This document shows, in pieces, positions 1 through 12,210 of a DNA stretch of 64,000 nucleotides. The translations under genes were made by a program, and so were the position numbers. Origin of the DNA: Pyrrhosoma nymphula (lineage: Eukaryota; Arthropoda; Insecta; Odonata; Coenagrionidae). Under the pieces are notes generated by a model, which was given only the letters and a program-made list of their open reading frames with translations, searched no databases and had not been told where the DNA came from. Every line of letters starts with the position of its first letter. The first letter of the stretch is position 1. Location: NCBI GenBank assembly GCA_963573305.1, contig OY754335.1, positions 48,753,985 to 48,817,984 of the forward strand, in the 5' to 3' direction.

Positions 1-3000
1 TTATTCTCTCATTGATGTATTGCTATATTACCCGCAACAATTCCGGGCGAAGAAATTGGGCTATAAATGGATCAAATTTTGTCGTTCCGACTGTTGCGAA
101 GATGTGCCTCGACGCCATGTTTAATATTTTTGTGTGTTTGTCGATGCCTGTGAATTAGTGCTGTAGGATGAGTAGGATCACTGGGTTGGCGTAGGGGTTG
201 TGAAGGATGTAAAAGAGCTGTGTTCCACCTTGGTATAATGGCTTGAGTGTTTTATGGTGTTAAGGAACTTGTACCAAGGTAAGAAATATATTTTAAAGTT
301 TTGCTTCATTGGCCTTTGTCATTGGGTGATTGAATTTGCTCTCGTAGCCTAATTATTGGAAAAGATCTAGGTCTGTCTGGTTTACATTATTTAGAAGCTG
401 AAGCATCCTCCAGAAGTCCTTATTCTGTTCAATTCCTCCAGACTATTGTACGAATGTTAGTCTAATGTCATTGCTGTATTCAAGTCCTGATTTTGGGTCC
501 GTAGCGAGCTGTAAATCAGGTTGAAAAAAACCTTGAATTCCTAACTTCCGTGGACAAAAAAGAATTGTACGTATACCTGTGGTCGCATTACTTCATGTGA
601 AGATTACAGTGTGTGTTCTCAGCGCAAATGAAAAGAAATACGGATTTAACCGTTTGGTTGTCGGAAGATAGTTTATTGTTGTTTAGTGTTTAGTCTGAAA
701 GATGCCCCAGATTTTCATTAAATTTAACTTAGTAATATTGCATATGTATAAAATGTTTAAGAAAAACTCATGATAATCCCATTTACCGTCTGTGTTTTGG
801 AAATTAAAGTTTCATCATCGCCAAATTTGGCCATTGTGCAGACTCAGCTGTTACCAAACTTTCATCGCATTAATCCGATTATTATTCGCTTTAACGTTCA
901 TAATACTATGTTTGACCTCGGTTTTAGCTATATTGAACGTAGTACTTGCTGGGCGATAATATCTGAGACCCAGGGATCACAGCTCCTTAAGTTTGAGGGG
1001 GAGTTTCCCCTCACATCTGTACGTGTTGAAATATTCTGATTTATGTCACTCGCTTGCTTAGTGCCCTTGCGTACGCCATGGAAATTGAAACTTACAGCTG
1101 CAACTCAGCCTGAAAATTAACTAATATATTTTTTTTAATTTTGCATGTAGCAATCGATTTGTTCTTCTCAGTCCCAGAATTACGTGTTAAGCAGTGTAAG
1201 GTGAAGTGTATAATGTGTGTCTGCAATTGATTTCACCCGCAGTCGTTACAATAATTAAGCAAAAATTTTTATCGCAGGATTGGCATATTTTTGTAGGCTG
1301 GTATACAAACGTGAATTTTACTCTAAGCTGTCACATCAACCTATTTCATCAACATGCCTCTCTTGGCTGTATGGGATATTTTTTTCGATGCGTGTGCACA
1401 TTTCAGTCGTCACCCAACTGACCATTACTCGAGCTATTTTTGAAACACTTATGAGGTTATCTTGTTGCTTGTTTCCTTTGTACCGTCAGTAGTAGACAAT
1501 ACCGTGAGTTTTAGTTACTCCCATGTACCACATCCGGACACAATATTATTATCTTTACGTGGCTATATATTTACAGAAGTGATCGTATAAACGGTCTTCA
1601 GTGAGTGTGATAGGAAACTTAATTAATCATCCTTCCCCCAATTCCTATCGGACATATCGCGGCGATGTAATTGGAGTAGTCGTCTGAGCATACATACTGA
1701 ATCTGCTGCTGAGTTGTAATATTCTACTACAACGTGTGTGCGCTGTAAAGCGATTGGATTTGGAGTGGGATAATGACAGCGAAACCATTTGCATGATCAA
1801 CAATTTAATCATTACAATCATCACATAACACAGGTCACTTTTACCCCTAAGCGCTTTCAACTTTCGTTTGTCTTCTTATGAAAGGAAATTCAGCTTACTC
1901 CTAAAAATTACTTGTCGTAGGTAATAAAAATGAAATGTGTGGCATATATCTGATCTCACATCGTTGCACAAGTACCAATGGAATGTATTTGCTACAGTTC
2001 TGTCGCTATCAATTAATTTTTAAGTTTTTTGATGACTAATGTTATGGAATAGGTGTCTGTACCGTATCTCATGCAGTGACTTCGGTCCGTCGCTGTTTTT
2101 ACGTCGTGCACGTAAATTCGCTTAAATGAGATGCGCTAACAAAATTTCGTGCGCAAAATCGTATATCTTGACTTTGGAATCTCAATATTTGTGTTTATGG
2201 TTTTACATGAACAGGCTAAAGGATGTAAATGACATATACATAAGATATTTTTTCCTCCTGGAGCAGGATAAGCGCTGATATCAAGGTCGAAGTGATTGTA
2301 CTAATGTTTTCAAAGTCCCGTACGTCCACATACCTTTGGATAATGTTACTTAGCCTTGCATTTATGGTCTTGCGTTACCTTTTCTGACTTACAATGGCGT
2401 GACTAGTATTGTGTAATGTATGGTAATGTAGCGCAGCTTAGATAGTTCTTCAAAATGTACACTCAATGATGCGTTCATCCTGTTATCGCCGAATAACGCT
2501 CGAGCAATTGGAGGGGTAGGTACAGTGAATTTCCTTGTTGGCGTAAGCTCAGAGTGGCTCTGCCTATATTCATGGGCTCAGCTATGGCATTCAATTGAAC
2601 TCGCACTTCTTCGGATTTTCGCAATGGTTTTGTCGTTGCCTTGTTGTATTATTGTCAAGCATAAATTGAGTGATTGATAGATATTGGACGGAGACCATCG
2701 GTCTCTCCATCCGGTCTAATCGTAAATATTTGCTTACGTGTTATCAAGTTTTTGTCTCGTACCTCATTTCAATAACACGCCCTGTTGTTTCTGATCTCTT
2801 ACGTCTTTTGTATTCAGAAAGCCAAAAACATCAACGTTGCTTCCCCATTGCTCAAGGTTTTCGGGCGAAAACACTACCAGTGACATGTATAGAATTTCTT
2901 ATCTAACCTCTTGCAGTGGTTTTCTTAGTGCATGCTATAGAGTTAATGTCATTGGTTGACTTTGGAATGGGTTCGGCTACCATTTCTCCCTCTTAAGCCC

Positions 3001-3300
3001 TCCCTCTCAGCCCTCTCCCCTTCCCTCGCTTACTTTAAATGGATCACCAGGCTTGGTATGTTCACATTTAAGAACATTTTTTTTTGTTTGGGATGCTTTT
3101 TGGTGAAGAGCAATCCAACTTTTTGTTGCTAAAAAGCACATGTTGGCAAAGTGAAATATTCCAGTAAAGTTGACATTGGCATCAAAGGAGAATTCCTTAC
3201 ATCTGACATTTTATCTTACGAAAGCATATTTTGGTGTCCCTTTTGCCATTTTCTCTTGTCTTTCATTTTTTACGTCCTTATTCTTAAATCTTATCTTATA
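1..3300. other. Stretch with no recognisable gene
   Basis: No open frame here resembles a known protein and none has a convincing exon structure. Short frames (for example 770-1039 and 2670-2906) have no recognisable motif. A consensus splice donor (CCAAG|GTAAGA) at about 278-283 follows an untranslated-looking stretch. It could close a 5' untranslated exon of the gene whose ATG lies at 20809, but nothing proves the link. Pyrimidine-rich sequence lies near 2985-3030. No tRNA or repeat was identified. Confidence 0.4.
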
Positions 3301-3309
3301 TTCTGAAAT

Positions 3310-4325
3310 GATTCTTCTTCTTCATGTGTCATACTCTTCCTAGAGCATAGACGATCACACTGGCTCCAAATATTGTGTTGACATGCTTTTTTGAGCAGTC
3401 CTTTAATCGACGTTGTACCAGTCCAGTCTTTAATGTTGTGTACTCAATCTTTTCTTCTTCTTCCCGGACTCCTTTTACCTTGGATCTTTCCTTGTGTTAT
3501 AAACTGCAGGATCTCATATTTTTTTCCCCTCATGATGTGCCCAAAGTATTTCATTTTCATGTATTTTATCTGCATGAAAAGCGTGTTCTCAGATTTAGAC
3601 ATTACGAGTACTTTCTTGTTGGACGTTCTTGTGGTCCAAGAAATCCTAAGCATCCTTCTGTGTCATTACATCTCCATGGCTTCTAATCTGTCCAACTGCT
3701 TCTTGTTGAAATTGGCAGCTTCTAAAGCATACCTTAAGATTGCATAGATGTAGCATTGGATCATACTTTTTCTTATTTCCAAAAATAGTGACCTGTCACA
3801 GAGAAAGCTTCTCATGTTCTGGAATGTGCCTCAAGCATAGCCACATCTTATTTTTATTTTCTCATCCAGATCTATGTTTTCTGTGATGTAGGATCCCAGA
3901 TATTTAAATTTATTAACTCTTTATATATTTTCATTAGCGATGGTAATGGTGATTTGGTTGAGTTGCTTCTTACTAATGACCATGTACATAGTCTTCTTAA
4001 CATTAATATTCAAGTTATATGTCATCCCTGCCTTGTTCAGCCTGTCGATAAAGTGCTGGAAATCCTGCCTACTGTCCGCTATGATAGCAGCATCGTCTGC
4101 ATATCAGATGTTATTGATTATCCTCCCATTTATTGGGATTCCATAAGGTAGGTTAGAGATTGCTAATTTAAAGACCTGATCTGCATAAAGATTGAAAAGC
4201 AACGGTGAAAGAATACAATCTTGCCTGACTCAACGCCTAACCTCGAATTTTAAGTTTTTATCACTTCCTTCTAGGACTAGTTCTGCTTCTTGGTTCCAAT
4301 AGAGATGATTCTGATATTGATTCTA
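3310..4325 (-). pseudogene. Decayed non-LTR retrotransposon (LINE) reverse transcriptase, C-terminal half
   Basis: On the minus strand the frame reads through reverse-transcriptase landmarks: a VRQDCILSPLLFNLY-like block near 4190-4240, the catalytic YADD near 4090-4110, then RLNKAGMTYNLNINVKK. It continues to the typical LINE tail, with RRMLRISWTTRTSN and KYFGHIMRG followed by KIQGKRSPGRRR near 3445-3650. The catalytic YADD is present, but several in-frame stops (one just before YADD) show the copy is dead. The 5' part of the element was not recognised. The clade cannot be settled by eye; an RTE/CR1/Jockey-type element is most likely. The 3' end of the element faces left, towards 3300. Confidence 0.75.
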
Positions 4326-4769
4326 AAATGAATAATGTAGTCTAATTTTCATGAAGAATGAGCGATGGATCTCCAAGTGCAACTGGTGCATTAAAAATCC
4401 TTGAAGCAAGTGATAGCGAAATAACCATGATGATAGTATTTTTAATGGTTAAAGTTGGACATTTGGGAGATCTGAAGCAATTCACAGTTCATGCTGTTCC
4501 AGTTCGTGTGAGACTGATTCTTATGAAATATTCAATTCTAGCAGGTCATGCTAGACATTTATACCAGAAATGGATCATGCCATGAATCATTAATTGTATT
4601 GAAGTGATCTCCTTAGCACCCATGGTCCTGGATGGTCAGTGGAATTTGGGTCATGGAGGTTAATGGTATTTTACTGTAGAACAGGTAGTTGTGACCGTTA
4701 AAAGCCCTCTTGGTTTGTGTACATTTTCCCCAGTGTTATTACGTCAAAATTTACAATCGGCTGTAGTTT

Positions 4770-5480
4770 GAATGTATGATAAGGGTGACATCTGGTGTTC
4801 CACAAGGAAACATTGTCTGCATCCTTCTTTTTCCATATTTGCTAAAATCATATATTCACTCCAGAGTTGCCAGAAAAATTAGATTATTTGCTGGAGATGC
4901 CATAATTCATCGAGAAATTAACACAAGAGAACTAGGTTCTTTCGTTAGATAGTAACGACAGTAACTCTTTGTGTATGTAATGTATGCTTAAATATAATTA
5001 TAGAATACACACTGTGATATGTTCACTTCTTATAATGGAAATCACATCAGTTTCACTTGTATAAATGTGCAGGTTTGGAATGAATATAGAAGATAGAGTT
5101 AAATACCTGGGTGTTACAGTAACTTCAGACCTATCAAGGAGAAAAACAAATTCAAAATATTTTGGCTCATAATTATAGAGCAATATGATTTATCTTCTAA
5201 ATATTTGGATTGTGGTCAAATAAAAAAATAAAAGAGAGGTGTGTTAACTTACTCTCGTTGAGCCACATCTCCAGCTCACTGTAAGCATTCGGGACCCTGA
5301 ACAGAAAGATTTGATCTGTGAAATAAACAGAATGCTTAAGAAAGCCTCATTTTTTCTTAAAAACTGCTATGAGCCTTTAGGGAGTGCAACACAGATGGTG
5401 GTACATAATACTAGGTTAGGAGCTGCTAGAGACTACATACATGTAGATTCTATATGCTAAGTATCTCAATGAATTCGAGG
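4770..5480 (+). pseudogene. Second decayed LINE reverse transcriptase, opposite orientation
   Basis: The plus strand near 4785-4920 translates to a reverse-transcriptase block, VTSGVPQGNIV...LLFPYLLKSYIHS, followed by IRLFAGDAIIHREI. This is the usual LFADD box with the first Asp changed to Gly. Further on, VKYLGVTVTSDLS (about 5095-5135) and RMLKKASFFLKNCYEPLGSATQM (about 5325-5395) match the region after the catalytic domain of CR1/Jockey-like LINEs. Stops and frameshifts separate the blocks. It lies head to head with the minus-strand LINE at 3310-4325 and belongs to a different subfamily, since the matching blocks differ. Confidence 0.65.
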
Positions 5481-5980
5481 AGAAGTCATGCATTTTGTTA
5501 AAAACTGCCATGTGTTGAACAGGAAGTAGGTGTGACAACAATCTGTTGACTGGGGTGGGAACTGCTGGAGATACACACTAAGTTAAGATTACTAGGGAAT
5601 TTCATATCACCCGAGTGTGAGTTTGATAGTGTAGATATTTATTTACCCCCTCTCTATATCTGTTTGACAAACTAAAGTTGACAAGATACGAGAAAGTCAG
5701 TGTCTAACAGATAGGTCGAAAAACTCTTTCTCTCCCTGCACCATTTGTAATGAAATAAAGAGTAGATTGAGATGCTGATTTTTTCTAAGAAACCGTCTCA
5801 CTAATCATCCCTTTTCTCTACAAATGTGTATGTGTAATTGGTTTTTCCTGTACCCTCTCTTCATATGGCTGGTGTCCTAACACCCCCTCCCACTCCTCCT
5901 TTTGGAAGCTCATGAGGTCGTATGTCTTTCTCATTTTGAAAACCCACCAGTCGATGGTCCTGAATATTAGGGAAAGAGTA

Positions 5981-6176
5981 CACACAGCCAGGCCTGGCTT
6001 AAGGCCCAGGCGACTGCCCAGGGTGCCTCAAATGAAGGGGTGCCGTGATTGTGAAAAAAAATTATTTACTACGACGTTTAACTGGTGAATAAGTTTGATA
6101 AGCGGGGAGGGGTTGGGCACCGGAATACTCTCTCGCCCGGGTGAAAATTTTGTTATAAGTGGGCCCTGCACACAGC
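5981..6176. mobile_element. 180-bp hAT-type MITE with perfect 8-bp target duplication
   Basis: The element spans 5989-6168. It begins CAGGCCTGG and ends GGGCCCTG, and it is bracketed by identical CACACAGC octamers at 5981-5988 and 6169-6176. An 8-bp duplication with CAG/CTG ends is the hAT signature. It has no coding capacity. Its interior reads like the widely dispersed AGGCCCAGGCGACTGCCCAG type repeat. Confidence 0.75.
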
Positions 6177-7116
6177 TCATACTTTGTATGAATATGTAAG
6201 GAAAGTACAGAGCTCACCAAGTACTTGCAAAACCCTACAGCTTGTGAAGTACAAAAATGATGGTTTCATTATTTCAGAAAAATAAACAGGGTTGCTACAG
6301 GCCTAATAATCCTGGAAAAGTTCTGGACATTGAAAAAGAGCCTGGCAGATCTGGAAAAGTCATGGAAAATGAGAAATTAAAGTGGAAATTTTCATATTCA
6401 AAATCTGATTGTTTTCAAGAAATGAGGAGTCCCAATTTAGACAAATTGTTGGTGTGTGGACAGGCTTTTAGTACCAACCTTGCATTAATGAGGCAGTGAT
6501 GTTCTTATTTGGTGTTTAACGATAATTATACCTCTTAAATATACTTCCAGATACTATTCTTTGAACTCATGTTGAGTAAAAAGGAATGTTTGTTTCTCTT
6601 CAGATTATGTACAGGGTATAGTCTATATCAATACAGGCAAGCAAAGAAATCTTACCTTCATAGTCTCAGATGTTATTGAATTTAACATTGTTAAAATACA
6701 AGACAAAGTAAGAAACCTATTTTTTTTGTCCAAAACAATTCCTGGCCCGAGAGACAGGCTGCCAAAGATGCCATTTCTCAGGTGCCATTTCTCATGTGCG
6801 ATTTTTGGCAAAATTTTAAAATGCGCTATCTCTGGAATGGTTCAAAATATTTTGTTGTTTTTTTATTTGAATGGTAATAATCTTCTGATTAAAGGGAAAT
6901 CTTTAGTTGAGAAATATGTGTCCAAGTTTTCTTGTTGCAGTCTTTTGATTATTATTATTATTTTTTTTTATTTTTTTTTTTTTTTCGAAAATGCCAATTC
7001 CAAAAATTTTGATTTTTTTGCTGTTGACTAGTCTCATACAGTACTACATTCTCTGAAAAGGAGAACTTTCAATTTTTAGTTTAACGGGTTATCTAAACAA
7101 TTGAAAATTTTGCATG

Positions 7117-7890
7117 TACATTAGGGTGGGCCGAAAAACACGAAATTTTCCGAATCGAATCGTAATAGCGCGGAAAAGTTGTTACTCGTCACCCTGATCA
7201 CAAAGAAAGAAAAATTTTCGAAATCGGACCATGTCTTCCGGTCGCACATTTCGTTCGAAGTTTTGAAAAATCGTAAAAAATATGACTTTTTTAGGGATTT
7301 TTTAAAATGAGTTACAGTGATTGGATTACGTTCAAAATCGGCATGTGGCCTCTTCTTAAGAACCTCTGTCTTAAAAAAATATGTAACACCCCTTATCTCC
7401 TTCTTTTAGGGGGAGGGGGAGTCGCTCATCGCGTTCAAATTATCGAAAAATCGTAAAAAACATGACTTTTTTCGGAATTTTCTCTTAATGAGTTACAGTG
7501 ATCGGATTGTGTTCAAAATCGGTATGTGGCCTCTTGTAAAGGTCCTTTGTCTTTTAAGAAAGATATAATTCCCGTTCCTACCTTCTTTTATGGGGGAGGG
7601 GAGGGACATGTATCGTAAAAATGAGTGACCGTACGGTAGGCCTACGCTTATTTTTGAAAATTGGTTTTTCTTTTGATTTCGTCCCTTCAAAATGGTTGTT
7701 TTGGCGAGAAAACAAATACATTTCAGGCTGGTTGATGTGCGACTACCCATAGCCGTGCCTAAGGGGTCAAAGTGCAGGTGCACTAGAATAAGCGGATTTA
7801 GATGCCAGACACACGTCTTTACTGTAATTCGCTGATTGTAGAGCTCCGCACGGGCGAAAATTTTAACCATTTTTCCGTATTTTGAAGCCA
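7117..7890. repeat. Left long terminal inverted repeat of the 3.2-kb element
   Basis: Inverted partner of 9560-10326. It contains two clear and one weaker copy of a block of about 175 bp, each with an AAAATCGT(A)AAAAA box and a run of Gs. The frames that are open within it (for example 7493-7894 minus) are mirrored by a frame in the other arm, so they reflect the repeat and not a gene. Confidence 0.8.
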
Positions 7891-8138
7891 TCACGGAGTA
7901 ATATTATAGTTATAACTCCGCACCGGCCTAGCCGCTGCACCGTACGGGCACTTGGCTGACGGTCGCCGCTACGCTGGCATCCGTGCCGAGCTCTGAGCTC
8001 TCCCCTCTCTGTCCCCACCCCTTCTTTCTCTATGTACTTCCTCGTGCACTTCTGAGGGTAAATAAATGGTCAAGATTATCTGATTACCTGGATGTGTTTA
8101 ATAAACATATTTGAAGATACAACGAGTAAGTACACAAT

Positions 8139-8970
8139 TCAGTTCCGGTCTCTTGATGTAGATGGTGTGTCATACTTATGAATTAATGTTGACTTTTTGA
8201 TGTCAGGTAGGGACTTCCGGTAGGAATCTACGGATATGAGCAAGTCTTGAAAGGCATCCTCTTTTTGTGTTATTGTTCTGTTGAAATCGGACATAAGTTT
8301 TACGCCTCGCCCCGCATGATCATTAACCATTCTAAGGTAAGAAGCAATTTGCTTTCCCCTTTTGTAATCCTCTCTTTCAGCCCATTCAGTCACAGGGTAC
8401 TCTTAAAAACTCTTTGACTAATTCCTAGTATTTGGAAAAATCGGATGGAGCTTGTTGTGGCTAAGTCACCAAGTGTTATATTGGGAACATCCCTCAACAG
8501 CACCTGTCTCTTCTTCAGCGGCTCCTCTTAACCTTCATTATTGAGAATACCGGTGGCAACATGCGTTTTGTCTTCTTCAGTGAGTTTCACATTAATTTTT
8601 CCTCACTGCCCTCCTCTGATCATCCTTCTTCATCTTTAAATGTACACCCCCGATAACTCCTAACTTCTGTCCGCGTTGATCACACAAGAAAAGTATTTAT
8701 TCCTTCCAATCCTTTTTTCTGCTTCTTTAGTTGCATCATTTGCCTTTTTTTCCAGCTGCTCCATTGTATCATCCTTGCTCAAGTCAAACAGAGTCTAGCG
8801 TTATCTGAAACATTTCTTTCTTAACCATCGCGGCTGCACTTGGCGGTTTATTAGTGGAGGTATTCTTATGGAGATTCCTCCATTCCTGATAAAGCAACTC
8901 AAATTTTTCAATAACCCGAATGTCTTGGATACGGGAAATACGGGATAGTTTTGTTCCACAGATCAACAAC
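8139..8970 (-). pseudogene. Decayed protein of the 3.2-kb long-repeat element, function unknown
   Basis: The minus strand from about 8580 down to 8139 reads EEDKTHVATGILNN, a stop, then RQVLLRDVPNITLGDLATTSSIRFF. After a break it reads EYPVTEWAEREDYKRGKQIA, then VNDHAGRGVKLMSDFN and SYRKSLPDIKKSTL. The VND.A.RGVKLI-type segment recurs in hypothetical proteins of repeated elements in insects and Hydra; this is recalled, not searched. A shorter minus-strand frame upstream (8784-8969) may be part of the same gene. No catalytic motif can be assigned. Stops and frame changes show it is not functional. Its place between the two long inverted repeats suggests it is this element's own gene. Confidence 0.45.
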
Positions 8971-9559
8971 TTCTTTCATTGCAATCCAAGCTGCGTCCCG
9001 GACGTCATGATTTTTTCTCATGTAATAAAAGAACACACACAGTACCTCATGTATTGTTGGAAGCTTTAATAATACTTAAAGCTCCACAGATTCTTTTCCA
9101 ACAAGGTCAATCACAGCTCCACTCCGCATCCACGCCATTGTGCAAACAAACTGTTTCACTTGAAATAGATTTCTACGCAAGCCACACACTTGCAAGGGAA
9201 ATACCTCACTGAAATTCTTTGGCCAAAAGAGAAGAGACTGCGATTCTTTTATTCTATATATTCACTATGTCAAGGCAGAGAAACATAGGAGGACTGCCGA
9301 TAATTTAACCCCATCCCACAGGGCTCAAATGATTATCTTGGAAGGATAACAGGAGTTACCAAAATGATTACAAAGCAATGCTTTAATATGCATCGTATCA
9401 CTACCTATAGACTAAGTTAGCAGTTTTGTATCAAACCACTTCACCAAAACACATTCATAAGATAGCAGAACTATCAGGTTATTAGCTTTTCGGTGTCTGT
9501 TCAGAGTGAAAAGAACGCTGTGCGCTCCAGAGTGAGTTTAGGAATTTATAACTCCTAGA

Positions 9560-10326
9560 TTTCGTCAAAAATCACAAAGAAATTTTTCGCCCGTGCGGAG
9601 CTCTACAATCAGCGAATTACTGTAAAGACGTGTGTCTGGCATCGAAATCCGCTTATTCTAGTGCACCTGCAATTTGACCCCTTAGGCATGGCTATGGGTA
9701 GTCGCACATCAACCAGCCTGAATTGTATTTGTTTTCTCGCCAAAACAACCATTTTGAAGGGACGAAATCAAAAGGAAAACCAATTTTCAAAAATAAGCGT
9801 AGGCCTACTGTATGGTCACTCATTTTTACGATACATGTCCCTCCCCTCCCCCATAAAAGAAGGTAGGAACGGGAATTATATCTTTCTTAAAAGACAAAGG
9901 ACCTTTAAAGAGGCCACATACCGATTTTGAACACAATCCGATCACTTTAACTCATTAAGAGAAAATTCCGAAAAAAGTCATGTTTTTTACGATTTTTCGA
10001 TAATTTGAACGCGATGAGTGACTCCCCCTCCCCCTAAAAGAAGGAGATAAGGGGTGTTACATATTTTTTTAAGACAGAGGTTCTTAAGAAGAGGCCACAT
10101 GCCGATTTTGAACGTAATCCAATCACTGTAATTCATTTAAAAAAATCCCTAAAAAAGTCATATTTTTTACGATTTTTCAAAACTTCGAACGAGATGTGCG
10201 ACCGGAAGACATGGTCCGATTTCGAAAATTTTTCTTTCTTTGTGATCAGGGTGACGAGTAACAACTTTTCCGCACTATTACGATTCGATTCAGAAACTTT
10301 CGTGTTTTTCGGCCCACCCTAATGTA
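9560..10326. repeat. Right long terminal inverted repeat of the 3.2-kb element
   Basis: Inverted partner of 7117-7890, differing by scattered substitutions and small gaps. It ends TTTTTCGGCCCACCCTAATG, the complement of the left end. Confidence 0.8.
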
Positions 10327-10537
10327 CATTATACCAGTTTCTCTTACCACATTCTCACATATTGGTCTCATGAAATCAAAATCTAGCCTAATTTGACAAG
10401 GCATTTTATTTTTTCTTAAAGATAAGTAGCAGACACACCTTTCAAAAATATTAAAAGCTTCCAAAATATATGTACAAGTTCCAAAAGATACAGGCTCCAA
10501 AGCATACCTTTTCTGTGCACTCTGCTTTGAACTGAAA

Positions 10538-12205
10538 TTAGCAATTCAATGAACTAAAAATGTGTCCAACTGCGTCAATATCTTCCTTTGATATTGAGTA
10601 ATGCCATCTTGTTGAACCAATTGGAACTGGGGCACCCACAATCTTTAAAACATCACTAATTTGAAGTGAACACTGATGGTGGTGCTGTTGTCTTGCAGCT
10701 GGAAATCTATATCCAGCGGCTGGTCCATGTGGTAGCATGAAGTTCACAACAATTTCATTTAATTCACAACTGATATCTGTAACCTCTGCAATCCACCAGT
10801 CACAGTCATGCACACAGGCCACAAACATCCCTCTTTGTAGGTTGTGAATCTGAATATTGTAATGCCGTTTCTGAGATCTTGGTTGGTCAAATGAAATTTC
10901 TTCTTTCTTGCTCTTTAAAGTTCGTGCATTATAAGTTCGTCCATCACTTTGAGTCCAGATTTGTCTTCCGAATTCCTTTCACATGAGTAGTTTGGTTGGA
11001 CCATTCTTCTATTTTCTGCTGGCAAAATTCTTCAACTTCCTCTTTGGGCGACAGGATGAGGGCTGTTGATGTGTATGAATTCACCACTCTAGTAAAATCC
11101 TCGGCATTCTGAATTACAGCTGTGCTTGGGCTGGAAAGATTATGTTTTGTGGCATGGTGCTTCAGCAGACCTCCTACGCCATCACAAGGCCCCTTCCCAT
11201 GATCAGTAGCACTGTATACCCACTCCATTGGCACAAGCGACTTAGTCAATTCAAACAGTTGGTAACGATTTTTGAAGTGACTAGGAGCACCAATAATTAT
11301 CTTTTCTGCCTCTGATTGCAGCTGTTGAAGAGTTTTGTGTATTACCAACAATGCATGTGCTGAGTCATGTCCTCTGTCATCACTTATAACTGAAACACTT
11401 GTGGTCTTGTTTTGAAAATTTGTCACTCCAGTAAAAATTGAAACTTGGTCATTACTCCAGTGATACCCTTGTACTTCTTGTGGCAGAATCAAGACCAGTT
11501 CTCAGTGAAATCACAGTGAAGCACTAATAGTTGTTCAACCTCTTCACGTTCCTTCAATTCTGCAATGTATTGTTGCAATTTCTTTAGATGTTGGTGGGTT
11601 ACTGCTTTCATCGTCCATTTTCCTAGTTCGTCAATAAAGGTATCAATGGTAACAGTTTTCTTGATGAGTTTATTTTCCTCCCATGTTGCATATGTAACTT
11701 CAGAACAATCATCCGCTATGGTTTCCAGACCAAGTGTCTGTAAGGTGAGTCCTCCCTTTCCATGGCAGTCACTACATTCCTGAAACAAACAGGTCTCTTG
11801 CACCTCATCGCAGACTACTAACGACTTCACACGTTCAACCAAGGTGTCATAAGTCAGGCCTTCAAGTAAGTTCTTTAAAGTTACCATGCACAGTTCAAAA
11901 TTTGCACAATACACACACAAACAAACATCTCTAGGTGGGTGTGGAACTACCCACTTAGGCCGTAGTGCATAAAATTTTGATCTTCCAATGTGGAATATTG
12001 AATGTTCCTTCTTGTATAAGGTGAAAGTTTCTTAAAAACTGCAGGTCATGTATCTTTTCACTTTCACCATTTTTTCTCCTGCAACTGCTATAGTGATAGT
12101 GTCTTTTTTGTTGGCACTCTGATGGGAACAGTCCCATTTATCTTCCAGATAAAATGACTCTGCAATTTGAACATTTGCTTCATTCACAGAATGACCATAA
12201 TAGGG
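10538..12205 (-). pseudogene. Decayed protein of an unassigned transposon family (possible DDE-type)
   Basis: Several minus-strand frames join in order. About 12205-11955: KWDCSHQSANKKDTITIAV...KVKRYMTCSF. About 11980-11920: a YALRPKWVVPHPP piece. 11920-11489: the CVYCANFEL block, a Cys pair (CLFQECSDC) and LHCDFTENWS. 11492-10944: VQGYHWSNDQVSIFTGV, VISDDRGHDSAHA, HFKNRYQLFEL and ATDHGKGPCDGVGGLLKHHA. 10828-10538: an HDCDWWIAEVTD...FMLPHGPA tail. The acidic positions in HCDFTENW, SDDRGHD and CDG are spaced like a nuclease fold, but that is inference. The same order of blocks occurs in hypothetical proteins of insects and Hydra (from memory). Frame breaks near 11490 and 11950 and the missing start (cut by a repeat at 12211) make it a pseudogene. 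Confidence 0.55.
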
Positions 12206-12210
12206 ATCTG

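Larger units (their letters stand above)
7117..10326. mobile_element. DNA transposon with about 770-bp inverted repeats and internal subrepeats
   Basis: The ends are TGTACATTAGGGTGGGCCGA at the left and its complement at 10308-10326. The arms, 7117-7890 and about 9560-10326, are closely matching inverted copies. Inside each arm a block of about 175 bp is repeated in tandem in degenerate form (7272-7450 and 7452-7620 on the left). Each block holds a TCGTAAAAAA(T/C)ATGACTTTTT box, a GAGTTACAGTGAT box, a TTCAAAATCGG box and a G-rich box. The centre carries a decayed minus-strand frame (8139-8600). The element sits inside the 6650-13328 element. Superfamily not recognised. Confidence 0.7.

Noticed and set aside
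7493..7894. 134-codon minus-strand frame
   Set aside because: It lies in one arm of a long inverted repeat, and the other arm (9661-9930, plus) gives the same peptide. No motif, and subrepeats explain the sequence.
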